From IMG/VR virus record IMGVR_UViG_3300032236_001065, positions 1 through 64,000 of that record: DNA of 64,000 nt; one strand, written 5' to 3'. Source of the stretch: a virus. The translations under genes were made by a program, and so were the position numbers. Positions 9,933-18,335 of the stretch are shown here, in pieces. The notes below the pieces were generated by a model, which saw nothing but the letters and a program-made list of their open reading frames with translations, ran no database searches and was not told the origin of the DNA. Every line of letters begins with the position of its first letter. Position 1 is the first letter of the stretch.

Positions 9933-10979
9933 ATGGGTCGCATTAGAGATATGGCACAATCAGCAAGATCTATTAATACTACTTCTAATCGCCCCGCAAA
10001 TCCTTATATAGGTCAAAAATATTTTGATACAACATTACAACAGTTATTAAATTATACAAGTGCTGGCTGGTATCCAGTAAATACATATCCAGTTGCAACA
10101 GTAACTGGTGGTACATTATATTCAGACACAACATACTATTATAGAGCATTTACTGCTACTGGAAATTTAACTGTTTCAACATTACCATTAACTGCAGATA
10201 TTCTTATTGTAGCAGGCGGTGGCGGTGGCGGTGGACTTGCAGGTGCTGGTGGAGGTGCTGGCGGATTGCTATATTTATCAAGTCAAAGCTTATCAACAGG
10301 AACACATACTTCAACTATAGGTGCAGGTGCAGCAGGCATAGGTGCTTGGTCAGCAACAATAAATGGTTCAAATTCTCAATTTGACTCAAACATTGCTTTA
10401 GGTGGTGGTGGCGGCGGCGGTGCTAACCAGACAGGTGCTTCTGGTGGTTCTGGCGGCGGTGGCGGTGGTGGATATGAATCAGCTGCTGGCGGAGCTGGGG
10501 GAACAGGAACTTCTCCTCAAGGAAACAATGGCGGCTCAGGAGCAAATGGTAACGGTTCTTTAGGTCACTCAGGTTCTGGCGGTGGCGGTGGCGGTGCTTC
10601 TACCGCTGGAGGATCTGGAACAACAAATGCAAACGGAGGATCTGGAAGTTCAGCTTACTCAGCTTGGCTATTAGCAACAAGCTTAGGTCAAAATGTTTCT
10701 GGTACATATTACATTGCTGGCGGTGGCGGTGGTGGCGGAGGTTATAACACTTCTTCTATCGTGGGTACTGGTGGTAATGGTGGAGGAGCTAATGGTGGAG
10801 CAGCAGGTTCTGGAGTAGGCGGCAACGGTGGTGCAGGTGCAGGTTCATCCGCAAATAGTAATACAGGTGGCGGCGGCGGCGGTGGCGGTGGCGGTCAAGG
10901 TGGCGGCGGTCAAGGTGGCGGCAATGGCGGCTCTGGATTAATAATTATTCGCTACACTCGCACACAAGTGGGCGGGTAA
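9933..10979 (+). CDS. Glycine-rich tail fibre protein, paralogue 7
   Basis: 348 residues with the same plan: the anchor motif (RPANPYIGQKYFDTTLQQL...SAGW), SDTTYYYRAFTATG, then one of the longest glycine tracts in the array (GGGGGGGGGG near residue 310) and an ending IIIRYTRTQVGG. Only six bases separate it from paralogue 6, so they are probably co-transcribed. The DNA just after the stop repeats the element found after paralogue 5. Predicted virion fibre. Confidence 0.82.
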   Translation: MGRIRDMAQSARSINTTSNRPANPYIGQKYFDTTLQQLLNYTSAGWYPVNTYPVATVTGGTLYSDTTYYYRAFTATGNLTVSTLPLTADILIVAGGGGGGGLAGAGGGAGGLLYLSSQSLSTGTHTSTIGAGAAGIGAWSATINGSNSQFDSNIALGGGGGGGANQTGASGGSGGGGGGGYESAAGGAGGTGTSPQGNNGGSGANGNGSLGHSGSGGGGGGASTAGGSGTTNANGGSGSSAYSAWLLATSLGQNVSGTYYIAGGGGGGGGYNTSSIVGTGGNGGGANGGAAGSGVGGNGGAGAGSSANSNTGGGGGGGGGGQGGGGQGGGNGGSGLIIIRYTRTQVGG

Positions 10980-10991
10980 CTAAAAGAATGA

Positions 10992-10997
10992 TAAAAT
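10992..10997 (+). promoter_or_regulatory. Promoter -10 box, second copy of repeated element
   Basis: TGA-TAAAAT in the second copy of the element, 16 bases before the ATG of the divergent paralogue 8, with AGGAG in the short leader. Conservation of this spacer, while the leaders differ, argues for function. Confidence 0.55.
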
Positions 10998-11013
10998 ATA
11001 CACAGGAGATTAA

Positions 11014-11997
11014 ATGACACGTGCAAAAGATTTAGCAAGCTCAGCATATTCAATAGGAAATACAAGTTCCCGCCCATCATCACCATATGTTGGACAAGAG
11101 TATTTTGATACAACCCTTCAACAGCTAATAGTCTATAGCTCTGGCGGTTGGATTGCAGCTGGAAGCCCAGGTCCAGTTACAGCTAGCTATCTTGTTGTGG
11201 CAGGTGGCGGAGGATCTAAGGCAGCAACAGGTTGCTGCACAGGATCTGGTGGTAATGGAGCGGGTGGTCTTTTAACTGGATCACAACAATTTTCTTCAGG
11301 TGTCACATACACAATTTCTGTAGGTGCAGGAGGTAGTGGAAGTAATGGCTCAAACTCTTCTATTTCTGGAACTGGATTAACTACTATCTTAGCTTATGGT
11401 GGAGGATACGGAAGTACTTATACTGCAGGAGATCCTGCAACCTCTGGAGGTTCAGGCGGAGGAGGTTGTTATCCAACAGCTTCTGGAGGAGCTGGAACAA
11501 GCGGTCAAGGTTATGCTGGAGGAAATGATGCAGGTGCACTATCTCCAAACGCTGGCGGAGGCGGCGGAGGCGGAGCTGGCGGGGTAGGTTCAGATGGAGA
11601 AATTCCAGATGGAAGACATACTGGCTCTGGAGGAAATGGTATTCAATCATCAATAACTGGAACAGCAACATACTATGCTGGCGGCGGCGGAGCAGCTGTA
11701 CGTGGAAACTGGGGAAGCAATGGAACATATTACAAAGGAACAGGCGGTTTAGGTGGTGGTGGCGTTGGAGCAGATCCAACAACAAACAATGCAACTAATG
11801 GATCTGCAAATACAGGAGGCGGAGCGGGCGGAGCTTATGGAAATAATACAGGCGCAACAAATACTATTGGCGGCTCAGGGGTTATTATAATTTCTGCACC
11901 AAGAGCAGCTGCATCAACAACAGGCTCTCCAACCATAACAACAAATGGCTCAAATACGGTATATACATTTACAGGCATAGGATCAATAACCTTTTAG
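11014..11997 (+). CDS. Glycine-rich tail fibre protein, divergent paralogue 8
   Basis: 327 residues. It has the usual start and anchor motif (RPSSPYVGQEYFDTTLQQLIVYSSGGW) but lacks the TYYYRTFT linker and passes straight into the glycine-rich domain (YLVVAGGGG). Its C-terminus also differs: the sister-type IRYTR ending is replaced by PTITTNGSNTVYTFTGIGSITF-like sequence, a beta-strand ending often seen in glycine-rich phage fibre proteins. It contains a CC pair near residue 75, rare in this array. A repeated promoter-like box and an AGGAG site precede it. It closes the array and may be a different functional class. Confidence 0.8.
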   Translation: MTRAKDLASSAYSIGNTSSRPSSPYVGQEYFDTTLQQLIVYSSGGWIAAGSPGPVTASYLVVAGGGGSKAATGCCTGSGGNGAGGLLTGSQQFSSGVTYTISVGAGGSGSNGSNSSISGTGLTTILAYGGGYGSTYTAGDPATSGGSGGGGCYPTASGGAGTSGQGYAGGNDAGALSPNAGGGGGGGAGGVGSDGEIPDGRHTGSGGNGIQSSITGTATYYAGGGGAAVRGNWGSNGTYYKGTGGLGGGGVGADPTTNNATNGSANTGGGAGGAYGNNTGATNTIGGSGVIIISAPRAAASTTGSPTITTNGSNTVYTFTGIGSITF

Positions 11998-12006
11998 GAG
12001 AAAAAT

Positions 12007-12372
12007 ATGGCACATTATGCAAAGCTTGACTCAAATAACATAGTAACAGAAGTTGTTGTTGTTAATAATGAGGTTATAACAGTTGATGGTGTTGAATCAG
12101 AGCAAAAGGGATTAGACTTTCTTTATGAACTAACTGGTCATAAAAACTGGGTAAAATGCTCATATAATGGAAATATAAGATTAAACTTTCCAGGTATAGG
12201 AATGTCTTATGATAAAGACAGGGATGCTTTTATTACTCACAAGCCATATCCAGATTGGGTTCTTGATGAAGAAACCTGCAGATGGAAACCTCCAATTGAA
12301 ATGCCAAATGATGGAAAAGAATATAAGTGGTTTACGGAAGAACATAGATGGATTCAGATAAACGAAGTCTAA
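12007..12372 (+). CDS. Conserved phage structural-type protein, paralogue A
   Basis: 121 residues, beginning MAHYAKLDSNNIVTEVVVV, with an AGGAG site upstream. It matches the plan of the protein at 12577 (MAHFAEIDSNNKVVRVLVV) over its whole length: an N-terminal strand pair, a W-V-x-x-S-Y-N segment, F/Y-x-GIGxSYD and P-x-P-x-W-x-L. I recognise this as a small protein common in cyanophage and freshwater phage tail-fibre regions, of unknown biochemical role. Its position right after the fibre array suggests a virion or fibre-assembly part. Confidence 0.75.
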   Translation: MAHYAKLDSNNIVTEVVVVNNEVITVDGVESEQKGLDFLYELTGHKNWVKCSYNGNIRLNFPGIGMSYDKDRDAFITHKPYPDWVLDEETCRWKPPIEMPNDGKEYKWFTEEHRWIQINEV

Positions 12373-12527
12373 TAATAGCTGAAGATAGCAAAATAGAGGC
12401 ACGACAAGATATTTGTAGGGGCTGTGATAGCTTATTTAAAGCTACATGGACATGTATTGAATGTGGGTGCTTTATGAAAATTAAAACACGCCTAAATGCA
12501 TCAACCTGCCCCCTTCAAAAATGGTGA
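12348..12527 (+). CDS. Small zinc-ribbon protein (59 aa)
   Basis: A short gene starting at an ATG inside the end of the preceding gene, with GGAAG seven bases upstream. It encodes 59 residues with the pattern CRGCDSLF-KATWTCIECGCFM-K-CPLQKW: two CxxC pairs plus a late Cys, as in a small zinc-binding domain. The same pattern (CKNCPSLI, CKKCGCFM, CPIGKW) occurs in the 95-residue protein at 41159, so this is a second copy of the family. Molecular role is unknown. It ends just before a promoter-like box. Confidence 0.75.
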   Translation: MDSDKRSLIIAEDSKIEARQDICRGCDSLFKATWTCIECGCFMKIKTRLNASTCPLQKW

Positions 12528-12543
12528 TTTATAAAAACTATGC

Positions 12544-12549
12544 TATACT
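12544..12549 (+). promoter_or_regulatory. Extended -10 promoter before paralogue B
   Basis: TGC-TATACT, 27 bases before the ATG at 12577, with AAAGGAG in the leader. No convincing -35 box. It would give paralogue B its own short transcript ended by the terminator at 13006. Confidence 0.6.
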
Positions 12550-12576
12550 TTAATAAGATTTACAAAGGAGATCTAA

Positions 12577-12984
12577 ATGGCACATTTTGCAGAAATTGAT
12601 TCAAACAACAAGGTAGTTCGTGTACTAGTAGTAGCTGATGAAAATGCAGCAGATGGTCATAACTTCCTTGCTAACACCCTCGGCCTTGGTGGCACTTGGG
12701 TTCAAACTTCATACAACACTCGTGGTGGAGTACACTACGGTGCTGATGGAAAGCCTGATGGAAAAGAGCAAATTGGTTTTAACTATGCTGGTATCGGATA
12801 TAGCTATGATGCAACCGACAAGGCATTTTATGCACCACAACCATTTCCTTCATGGACATTGAATAAGACATCTTATACATGGGAAGCACCAGTTGCATAC
12901 CCTTCAGATCAAAAGCCTTATGCATGGAATGAAGAGACAAAGGCTTGGGATCCAATTGAGATGCCAACACCTCCAACAGCATAA
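12577..12984 (+). CDS. Conserved phage structural-type protein, paralogue B
   Basis: 135 residues, with AAAGGAG upstream and its own TATACT box. It is homologous to paralogue A at 12007 but has a longer middle (QTSYNTRGGVHYGADGKPDG) and a Pro-rich C-terminus. Base use is somewhat richer in C and G at third positions than in paralogue A, hinting at stronger expression. A strong hairpin terminator follows directly, so the pair closes the fibre transcription unit. Precise function is unknown; a virion role is inferred. Confidence 0.78.
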   Translation: MAHFAEIDSNNKVVRVLVVADENAADGHNFLANTLGLGGTWVQTSYNTRGGVHYGADGKPDGKEQIGFNYAGIGYSYDATDKAFYAPQPFPSWTLNKTSYTWEAPVAYPSDQKPYAWNEETKAWDPIEMPTPPTA

Positions 12985-13005
12985 TAAAAATATAAACATT
13001 AAAGA

Positions 13006-13040
13006 GCCAGGAAATTCTTATTTCCTGGCATCTTTGTTTT
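13006..13040 (+). terminator. Intrinsic terminator after fibre unit
   Basis: A perfect 10-bp stem, GCCAGGAAAT with ATTTCCTGGC, closes a TCTT loop and is followed by a T-rich tract (ATCTTTGTTTT). It lies after the paralogue B gene and immediately before a new TATAAT box, so it separates the fibre operon from the LamG gene. Confidence 0.88.
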
Positions 13041-13044
13041 AAGA

Positions 13045-13050
13045 TATAAT
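13045..13050 (+). promoter_or_regulatory. TATAAT box directly before LamG gene (leaderless)
   Basis: A consensus TATAAT lies seven bases before the ATG at 13058 and no ribosome binding site fits between them. Transcription would start at or next to the start codon, producing a leaderless message. Confidence 0.65.
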
Positions 13051-13057
13051 AGGATAT

Positions 13058-15073
13058 ATGTCATATAAACAAGCAGTATTAAGAGATAATCCACTTGGAT
13101 TTTGGTTACTTGATGGTCCTTCAACACTCAGGACATATGGCACATTATTGCTTGAATATGCAACATATCAAGACTACCTAGATAATGAACAATCATATTT
13201 GCAAGAACTTAACTCTATGTATTTACAAGATGTATCTGCATATCAAAATAACTATAATTCATCTACTGGATTTGGTGGTAATTCAGCAGCATACACTTTG
13301 GGTTCCCCGAATTTTCAAGATGTAATGACTCTTATTACACACGCCAATTATGATACACAAAATAATGGTTGCAGAATTACAGATAACATTGGCGTAGATA
13401 TTCTTAATATTTATAAAGGGTTTGAGGCGGGATATGAAAAGAAAAACTTTGGTATTGAATTTTGGGCATTAATACAATCCCCGCCAACTGTTGATTTCCC
13501 ACTAGTATCATTAAAATCAGGTTCAAATAATAGAATGAGAATCTATATAAATGGAGACTCAATTTACTTTCAAGTATACTTTTCAAATGGCACAAGTTCT
13601 ACTACAAAGAAGCAGATATTGTCATGGGATCAACCATTCCATGTATTTGCAATTGCCAAAGATGACAGCATTAAGATATACGTAAATGCTAAGTCTGATG
13701 AAACAATATCATTTGCTTCAAGCTTGAGCTACTATACAGATCCAGGCAATCCAACAAATAATCAAAGCTTAACTTATTATGATGCTATTGATCATAGTAG
13801 ATTTTGTGTTGGTCCCGCCGCTTCTGGGCAGCATTTCACAATAAACGGACTGGCACTGTATGACTATGAACTTTCTATAAATCAAATGCAGGCACATATG
13901 TTCTGGGCACATAGAGATTCTGATCCGATTAATTATTCAAAGCAAACAAATGTATCTAACTTTAAATTTGATAATACTGTTGGTCAATTAATTTTGTCAA
14001 AGCAACTTTCTTCTGCCCCAGCCTATAATCTAGGAACATTTTCAAATGTTATTGCCGATAAGTCAGGCATCACTTTGACACAGACTACATCCTCGCAGGC
14101 GGGCGTGGGAATATGGGAGTATGCATTTACAGCAACTTCTTACACAAACTTTGCAAATATTAATTTAGCATGGGATTCAGGTTCTACCCAGGATTCAACA
14201 GTTTCAACCAAATATGTAAAGGTAGAAGTATCTTATGACGAAGGTGCTACATTTTATCAAGTAACAAATGGAAAGAACTTTCCATACTTTATGTCAATGT
14301 ATTCTTCTGCAATTGGCGTAAGAGTTTTGGTAAGAGTTACACTGTTTTCTCAAGACACATCTTTGAGTAACCAGCCTAGACTAGACAACTTGTCAATCAA
14401 ACTTTATGCAGATATTTCTGAAGTATCAGATTCTGGCTTGTTCAAGATTGCACCTACAACAAACTCAACATACATTATCAAAACAGATAATACCAACCTT
14501 CTTTCAAGAAGTAGCAATCTAGGAATTAGATTTTCAGCACAAGATCCAGGTGGAACCCCAGGTTCAGCAATTATATCTGCAATCTCAGGCTCATCATTTG
14601 AATCAATAGAATTTTGGTTCCAATACAACGGTGTGGGCGGGGCAGTGTTAGATATTGGTGGCACAAACCCAGATTTATATGTAGATTCAAACAATGTATT
14701 AAATAAAGGATATCCTACAGGTTACCTATATATAAATGGAGTGGATAGATCTTCATCTCCAATAACATTGGTAAATGGTGAAATGTATCATGTCGTGGTT
14801 GTATATTCAGCTTCACAAACACATGACATTCTTATCAATGGTTCGTATAACGGGTCTTATAGCCCTTCAGATGCCAGCTACGGCTATATAACCATATATC
14901 CTGGACAACTTAGCCTTTCTCAAGTACAAGCTAGGTATTTGTCATTTATATCTGTGGCTACAGGAATTGCCAGGGATTCAATTACCTCTTTGGGCTCAAT
15001 TTTGGAATACTCTGGTGCAGCAAACAATATAAACGATGGTCAGCCTATCGGTTTCCATCGCCATATTAACTAA
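13058..15073 (+). CDS. LamG/concanavalin A-like virion protein
   Basis: 671 residues. Two segments look like LamG-type beta-sandwich lectin domains: about 125-280 (FGIEFWALIQSP...LYDYELS) and about 505-640 (IEFWFQYNG...VNGEMYHVVVVYSASQTHDILING...LSLSQVQARY). A beta-rich domain lies between them. The N-terminus (YKQAVLRDNPLGFWLLDG) is a start I associate with phage LamG-bearing structural proteins. Such domains usually bind carbohydrate, so attachment to host glycans is a reasonable inference. The ATG lies 7 bases after a TATAAT box with no ribosome binding site, implying a leaderless message. Confidence 0.8.
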   Translation: MSYKQAVLRDNPLGFWLLDGPSTLRTYGTLLLEYATYQDYLDNEQSYLQELNSMYLQDVSAYQNNYNSSTGFGGNSAAYTLGSPNFQDVMTLITHANYDTQNNGCRITDNIGVDILNIYKGFEAGYEKKNFGIEFWALIQSPPTVDFPLVSLKSGSNNRMRIYINGDSIYFQVYFSNGTSSTTKKQILSWDQPFHVFAIAKDDSIKIYVNAKSDETISFASSLSYYTDPGNPTNNQSLTYYDAIDHSRFCVGPAASGQHFTINGLALYDYELSINQMQAHMFWAHRDSDPINYSKQTNVSNFKFDNTVGQLILSKQLSSAPAYNLGTFSNVIADKSGITLTQTTSSQAGVGIWEYAFTATSYTNFANINLAWDSGSTQDSTVSTKYVKVEVSYDEGATFYQVTNGKNFPYFMSMYSSAIGVRVLVRVTLFSQDTSLSNQPRLDNLSIKLYADISEVSDSGLFKIAPTTNSTYIIKTDNTNLLSRSSNLGIRFSAQDPGGTPGSAIISAISGSSFESIEFWFQYNGVGGAVLDIGGTNPDLYVDSNNVLNKGYPTGYLYINGVDRSSSPITLVNGEMYHVVVVYSASQTHDILINGSYNGSYSPSDASYGYITIYPGQLSLSQVQARYLSFISVATGIARDSITSLGSILEYSGAANNINDGQPIGFHRHIN

Positions 15074-15121
15074 AAATAGCATCCAAATGTTCAGTTTTTA
15101 CGCCTTTCCATTAGAAAGTGG

Positions 15122-15127
15122 TATTAT
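15122..15127 (+). promoter_or_regulatory. Extended -10 box before head operon (leaderless)
   Basis: TGG-TATTAT, six bases before the ATG at 15134, with no ribosome site. It would start a leaderless transcript covering the portal and lysis genes. Confidence 0.58.
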
Positions 15128-15133
15128 TCCTAT

Positions 15134-15472
15134 ATGGCTAAAATGAAAGTAACACCAATTGATGAGGTAAACTGGGGCATGTATTGCTGGGTTATGCCTG
15201 ACGACACTATTGTAATGGATGAAGAGGGAGCTTATTTGAGCATCCCGTCCATGAAAGGCGACATTCGCCAGATTAAAAAGCTTAAAGAAGTAGCAAAGCA
15301 TTATGGCTTGGAAGATGGCAAGCCTCTATTTTTTGCAGGTCACAGAGTAGTAACAGATGAAGAATTAGAAGAACAACGCAGGCGGGGAGACATGGGGCTA
15401 GTACCAGACCCACATGACCTTCCAGCCATGATGGAATATATTGAAGAAATGAGGGAGATGGATCTTGGCTAA
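15134..15472 (+). CDS. Conserved hypothetical protein before portal
   Basis: 112 residues, acidic, with a helical middle (GDIRQIKKLKEVAKHYG) and a C-terminal PDPHDLPAMMEYIEEM segment. I do not recognise a family with known function. It overlaps the portal start by eight bases and so is translationally coupled to it; a role in the portal or packaging region is possible. The ATG is six bases from an extended -10 box (TGGTATTAT) and has no ribosome binding site, so it probably begins a leaderless transcript of the head operon. Confidence 0.7.
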   Translation: MAKMKVTPIDEVNWGMYCWVMPDDTIVMDEEGAYLSIPSMKGDIRQIKKLKEVAKHYGLEDGKPLFFAGHRVVTDEELEEQRRRGDMGLVPDPHDLPAMMEYIEEMREMDLG

Positions 15473-17042
15473 TTTAACAGTAGCAGATGATTTTGATGAC
15501 GACGATAATGGAGTCACAATTAAGATGGGAACACAGCATACAACAGAATCTGATTTTGATGACCCATTTAATCTAACATGGGATGAAATTAGAAAAGCCG
15601 AAGGCCTAGGTGCAAACTTCCGCCGTAAGGTTGATAGAATGCAAAAGTCATTTACAGGGCAGGGGGATGCAAAGTCTAAGAAGCTTGATCCACTTGATCT
15701 TACAGGATATTCACTTTTTCAGATTGTTCAGCCTCCATATAACGTTCTTTATCTAGCACAGCTTTATGATGTATCTCCATATCATCACTCTGCAGTAAAT
15801 GCTAAAGCAGCAAACGTAATTGGTCTTGGATATCAATTTGATAATACATGGGCAACTACAATGAAAATTGAAGATTCAATGGATAACACAAAGAAGCTTG
15901 ACAAACTTCGCTCAAAGATTGAGCAGGCTAAAGTTGAACTTCGTGGCTACCTAGAATCTCTTAATTCAGATGATTCATTTACAGAAACAATGAAGAAGCT
16001 TTATATTGACTTAGAGTCAACAGGAAATGCCTATCTTGAAGTTGGTCGTACATCAAATGGAAAGATTGGTTACATTGGACATATTCCTACAACAACTATG
16101 AGAATCCGCCGTCACCGTGATGGCTTTGTTCAGGTTGTTTATAACCGCTACACATTCTTTAGAAACTTTGGTGATACCGAGACCCCAGATCAGATTGGAA
16201 CTGACCCCCAGCCAAACGAAGTTATTCACTTCAAAGTCTTTACTCCTTCCAATACATATTATGGAGTACCAGACATTCTTTCAGCAAAGAATGCAGTAGC
16301 GGGCGATGAGTTCGCACAGCGTTTTAATCTGGATTATTTTGAGAACAAAGCAGTACCTCGTTACATTATTGTTGTAAAGGGTGCAAAACTAACTGCTGAT
16401 TCAGAGCGTAAGTTGCTTGAGTTCTTCCAAACTGGACTTAAAGGCAGAAACCATAGAACCCTTTATATTCCCCTTCCATCAGACGGAGAACAGGGTCGTG
16501 TTGAGTTTGAAATGAAGCCAGTTGAAGCGGGAGTTCAAGATTCATCATTCAAGAACTATGCAGTAGAAAATAGAGATCGTATTCTTATTGCACACAGAGT
16601 TCCTATTTCTAAGATCGGTATGCCACAAGGTGTATCGTTGGCAAATGCTAAAGATGCAGATAAGACATTTAAAGAGCAGGTATGTCGTCCTCGTCAAGAA
16701 GAACTTGAGTTTAAAGTTAACTTGATTATCAGAGAATTTACCGATGCTTTCGTATTGCGATTTAATGAACTTGCACTTACAGATGAAGAGACACAATCAA
16801 GAATTGATGATCGCTATCTTAAGGATCAAGTTATTACTCCTAACGAAGTTCGTGCACGTCGTGGGATGGCTCCACTTGAAGGTGGTGATGCAGTATTGGT
16901 TATCAATCCTAAAGCAATGCAAGATGCAGCATCAGACGCAAGCGGAAACAAAACTCGTGACCAAAATAGAACTTTAAATGCACCAGACAAAATGGGAACA
17001 GCTCGTAACGCTAAAGGCGAAGGGCGACAAGAAGGCAACTAA
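15465..17042 (+). CDS. Portal protein
   Basis: 525 residues, start TTG with AGGGAG seven bases upstream. It fits the HK97/PBSX-type portal family: an N-terminal segment with DVSPYHHSAVNAKA, a stem-like region with GNAYLEVGR, then HFKVFTPSNTYYGVPDILSA and a C-terminal region with RVPISKIGMPQGVSLANA and QVITPNEVRARRGM. Twelve copies are expected at one capsid vertex, forming the DNA channel that binds terminase during packaging and later the connector. The C-terminal 40 residues are polar and probably disordered. The terminase genes are not adjacent but over 40 kb downstream in this window. Confidence 0.93.
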   Translation: MANLTVADDFDDDDNGVTIKMGTQHTTESDFDDPFNLTWDEIRKAEGLGANFRRKVDRMQKSFTGQGDAKSKKLDPLDLTGYSLFQIVQPPYNVLYLAQLYDVSPYHHSAVNAKAANVIGLGYQFDNTWATTMKIEDSMDNTKKLDKLRSKIEQAKVELRGYLESLNSDDSFTETMKKLYIDLESTGNAYLEVGRTSNGKIGYIGHIPTTTMRIRRHRDGFVQVVYNRYTFFRNFGDTETPDQIGTDPQPNEVIHFKVFTPSNTYYGVPDILSAKNAVAGDEFAQRFNLDYFENKAVPRYIIVVKGAKLTADSERKLLEFFQTGLKGRNHRTLYIPLPSDGEQGRVEFEMKPVEAGVQDSSFKNYAVENRDRILIAHRVPISKIGMPQGVSLANAKDADKTFKEQVCRPRQEELEFKVNLIIREFTDAFVLRFNELALTDEETQSRIDDRYLKDQVITPNEVRARRGMAPLEGGDAVLVINPKAMQDAASDASGNKTRDQNRTLNAPDKMGTARNAKGEGRQEGN

Positions 17043-17045
17043 AAA

Positions 17046-17903
17046 ATGGCAACAGCCCTAGATGTTTTAAACGTTGCTAGAAGCCAAATAGGATTTGTTG
17101 AAGGTCCTATGAATGAAAACCCATATGGAATTTGGTATGGTGTTCCTAATGCAAGTTATTGTGCTATGGGAATTTCATGGTGCTTTGCACAAGTTGGTTT
17201 ATCACATTTAGTAGCTGCACAAACTTCAAAAGGCTTTGCTTATTGCCCAGCAGGTTTGAATTGGTTTCAACGCCAAGGTTTAGTTGTAAATAAATATCAA
17301 GCACAACCTGGTGATCTTGTTTTCTTTTCTTGGGGAACTGGAGTTGCAGAACACATTGAAATTGTTGAAGCAGCATCGGCAGATGGATTAACAACAATTG
17401 GTTTTAATACCACTGATAAAAATACAAAAGAAGCAGCAAATGGCGGCGGGTGTTATAGGGAGCATCGCCCATATCTCTATGTTATGGCTATTGTAAGACC
17501 TAAATATCCAGTTCCAGTAAAGCCAACAACTGGCGTTGCAACAAGCAAGAAGGCTACTGCAGGAGTAGCAGCAACAGGAGCAGCGGTGGCGGGAACAACT
17601 GGAATGATGCATACAGGAACTACAACAACTACTGCAACTACAACAAAGCCAACTACAGTATTTATAGCCCCTCCATTTCCAACATCTCAAAATTCATTTA
17701 AATTGGGTCAAACAAATGATGCAGTATTAACAATTCAGAAGGCATTAGTTAAGAAAACATTACTTGCTTCAAAATATGCCACTGGAACAATGAATACTCA
17801 AACACAGGCAGCATTGGCTAAATTTGATCAAAAGCTGGGAATTATTGTAAAAGGTGGAGCAGTTCCACAAATAGTTTATGATAATTTGAAGGGATCGCTA
17901 TGA
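17046..17903 (+). CDS. Endolysin: CHAP domain plus peptidoglycan-binding domain
   Basis: 285 residues. Residues about 1-155 form a CHAP (cysteine, histidine-dependent amidohydrolase/peptidase) domain: Cys39 in NASYCAMGISWCF, PGDLVFFSWG at 88-97, and His103 in AEHIEIV. A Thr/Ala-rich linker (about 160-215) leads to a PG_binding_1-like domain (FKLGQTNDAVLTIQKAL...TQAALAKFDQKLG). It should cleave peptidoglycan peptide bonds. No signal peptide is visible, so a holin is likely needed. It lies between portal and prohead protease, an unusual place for a lysis gene; a virion-associated lysin is an alternative. Confidence 0.9.
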   Translation: MATALDVLNVARSQIGFVEGPMNENPYGIWYGVPNASYCAMGISWCFAQVGLSHLVAAQTSKGFAYCPAGLNWFQRQGLVVNKYQAQPGDLVFFSWGTGVAEHIEIVEAASADGLTTIGFNTTDKNTKEAANGGGCYREHRPYLYVMAIVRPKYPVPVKPTTGVATSKKATAGVAATGAAVAGTTGMMHTGTTTTTATTTKPTTVFIAPPFPTSQNSFKLGQTNDAVLTIQKALVKKTLLASKYATGTMNTQTQAALAKFDQKLGIIVKGGAVPQIVYDNLKGSL

Positions 17904-18271
17904 GCTTAAAACACCACTTTAAATTTAATGTAGGAGAGGCAAAACAGCTCGGAATAGCCCTTATTAGTTCATATGGAATGTGGGCAGCTACAGGATTTCA
18001 GAAAAGTATAACAGGTTTAATTTATCCTATTATGGGCTTTATAACAGGAGGATTGGCATCTCATAACTCAACAGCATCACCCAATGTTATGCCACAATCC
18101 CACATAGAAACCCCGTATGTTAATAACATAAATGATAAGAGTTCTGATGTTCCACCGCCCCTACCGCCTACATCTATCCCTACGGCGGGGGTTACAGAGC
18201 AGCCACAACAGCAATTTCAGAATGTAAAAGTAATACCAAAATCAACAGAAGGAGGAAATAGCAGTTCATAA
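17900..18271 (+). CDS. Small membrane protein, holin candidate
   Basis: 123 residues, start ATG overlapping the endolysin stop (ATGA). Two hydrophobic segments (about 15-33, LGIALISSYGMWAATGF, and 37-54, ITGLIYPIMGFITGG) are followed by a long polar Pro/Ser/Gln-rich tail with a PPPLPP stretch. Membrane segments plus tight coupling to an endolysin suggest a holin or another lysis protein. The long tail is atypical for classic small holins. The 59-residue protein at 43711 is a competing holin candidate. Confidence 0.6.
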   Translation: MSLKHHFKFNVGEAKQLGIALISSYGMWAATGFQKSITGLIYPIMGFITGGLASHNSTASPNVMPQSHIETPYVNNINDKSSDVPPPLPPTSIPTAGVTEQPQQQFQNVKVIPKSTEGGNSSS

Positions 18272-18319
18272 AATAAGTAAAAATTTCACCTAAAATTATG
18301 ACTTATTTATAAAGCTTGC

Positions 18320-18325
18320 TATTAT
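18320..18325 (+). promoter_or_regulatory. Extended -10 box before prohead protease
   Basis: TGC-TATTAT, ten bases before the ATG at 18336 and without a ribosome site, so the leader would be only a few bases. It would drive protease, scaffold and major capsid protein. Confidence 0.58.
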
Positions 18326-18335
18326 TTATTTACAT

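Noticed and set aside
18271-18308. AAATAAGT/ACTTATTT inverted repeat as a terminator
   Set aside because: An all-AT-rich 8-bp stem with a 22-base loop and no T tract is too weak to call.
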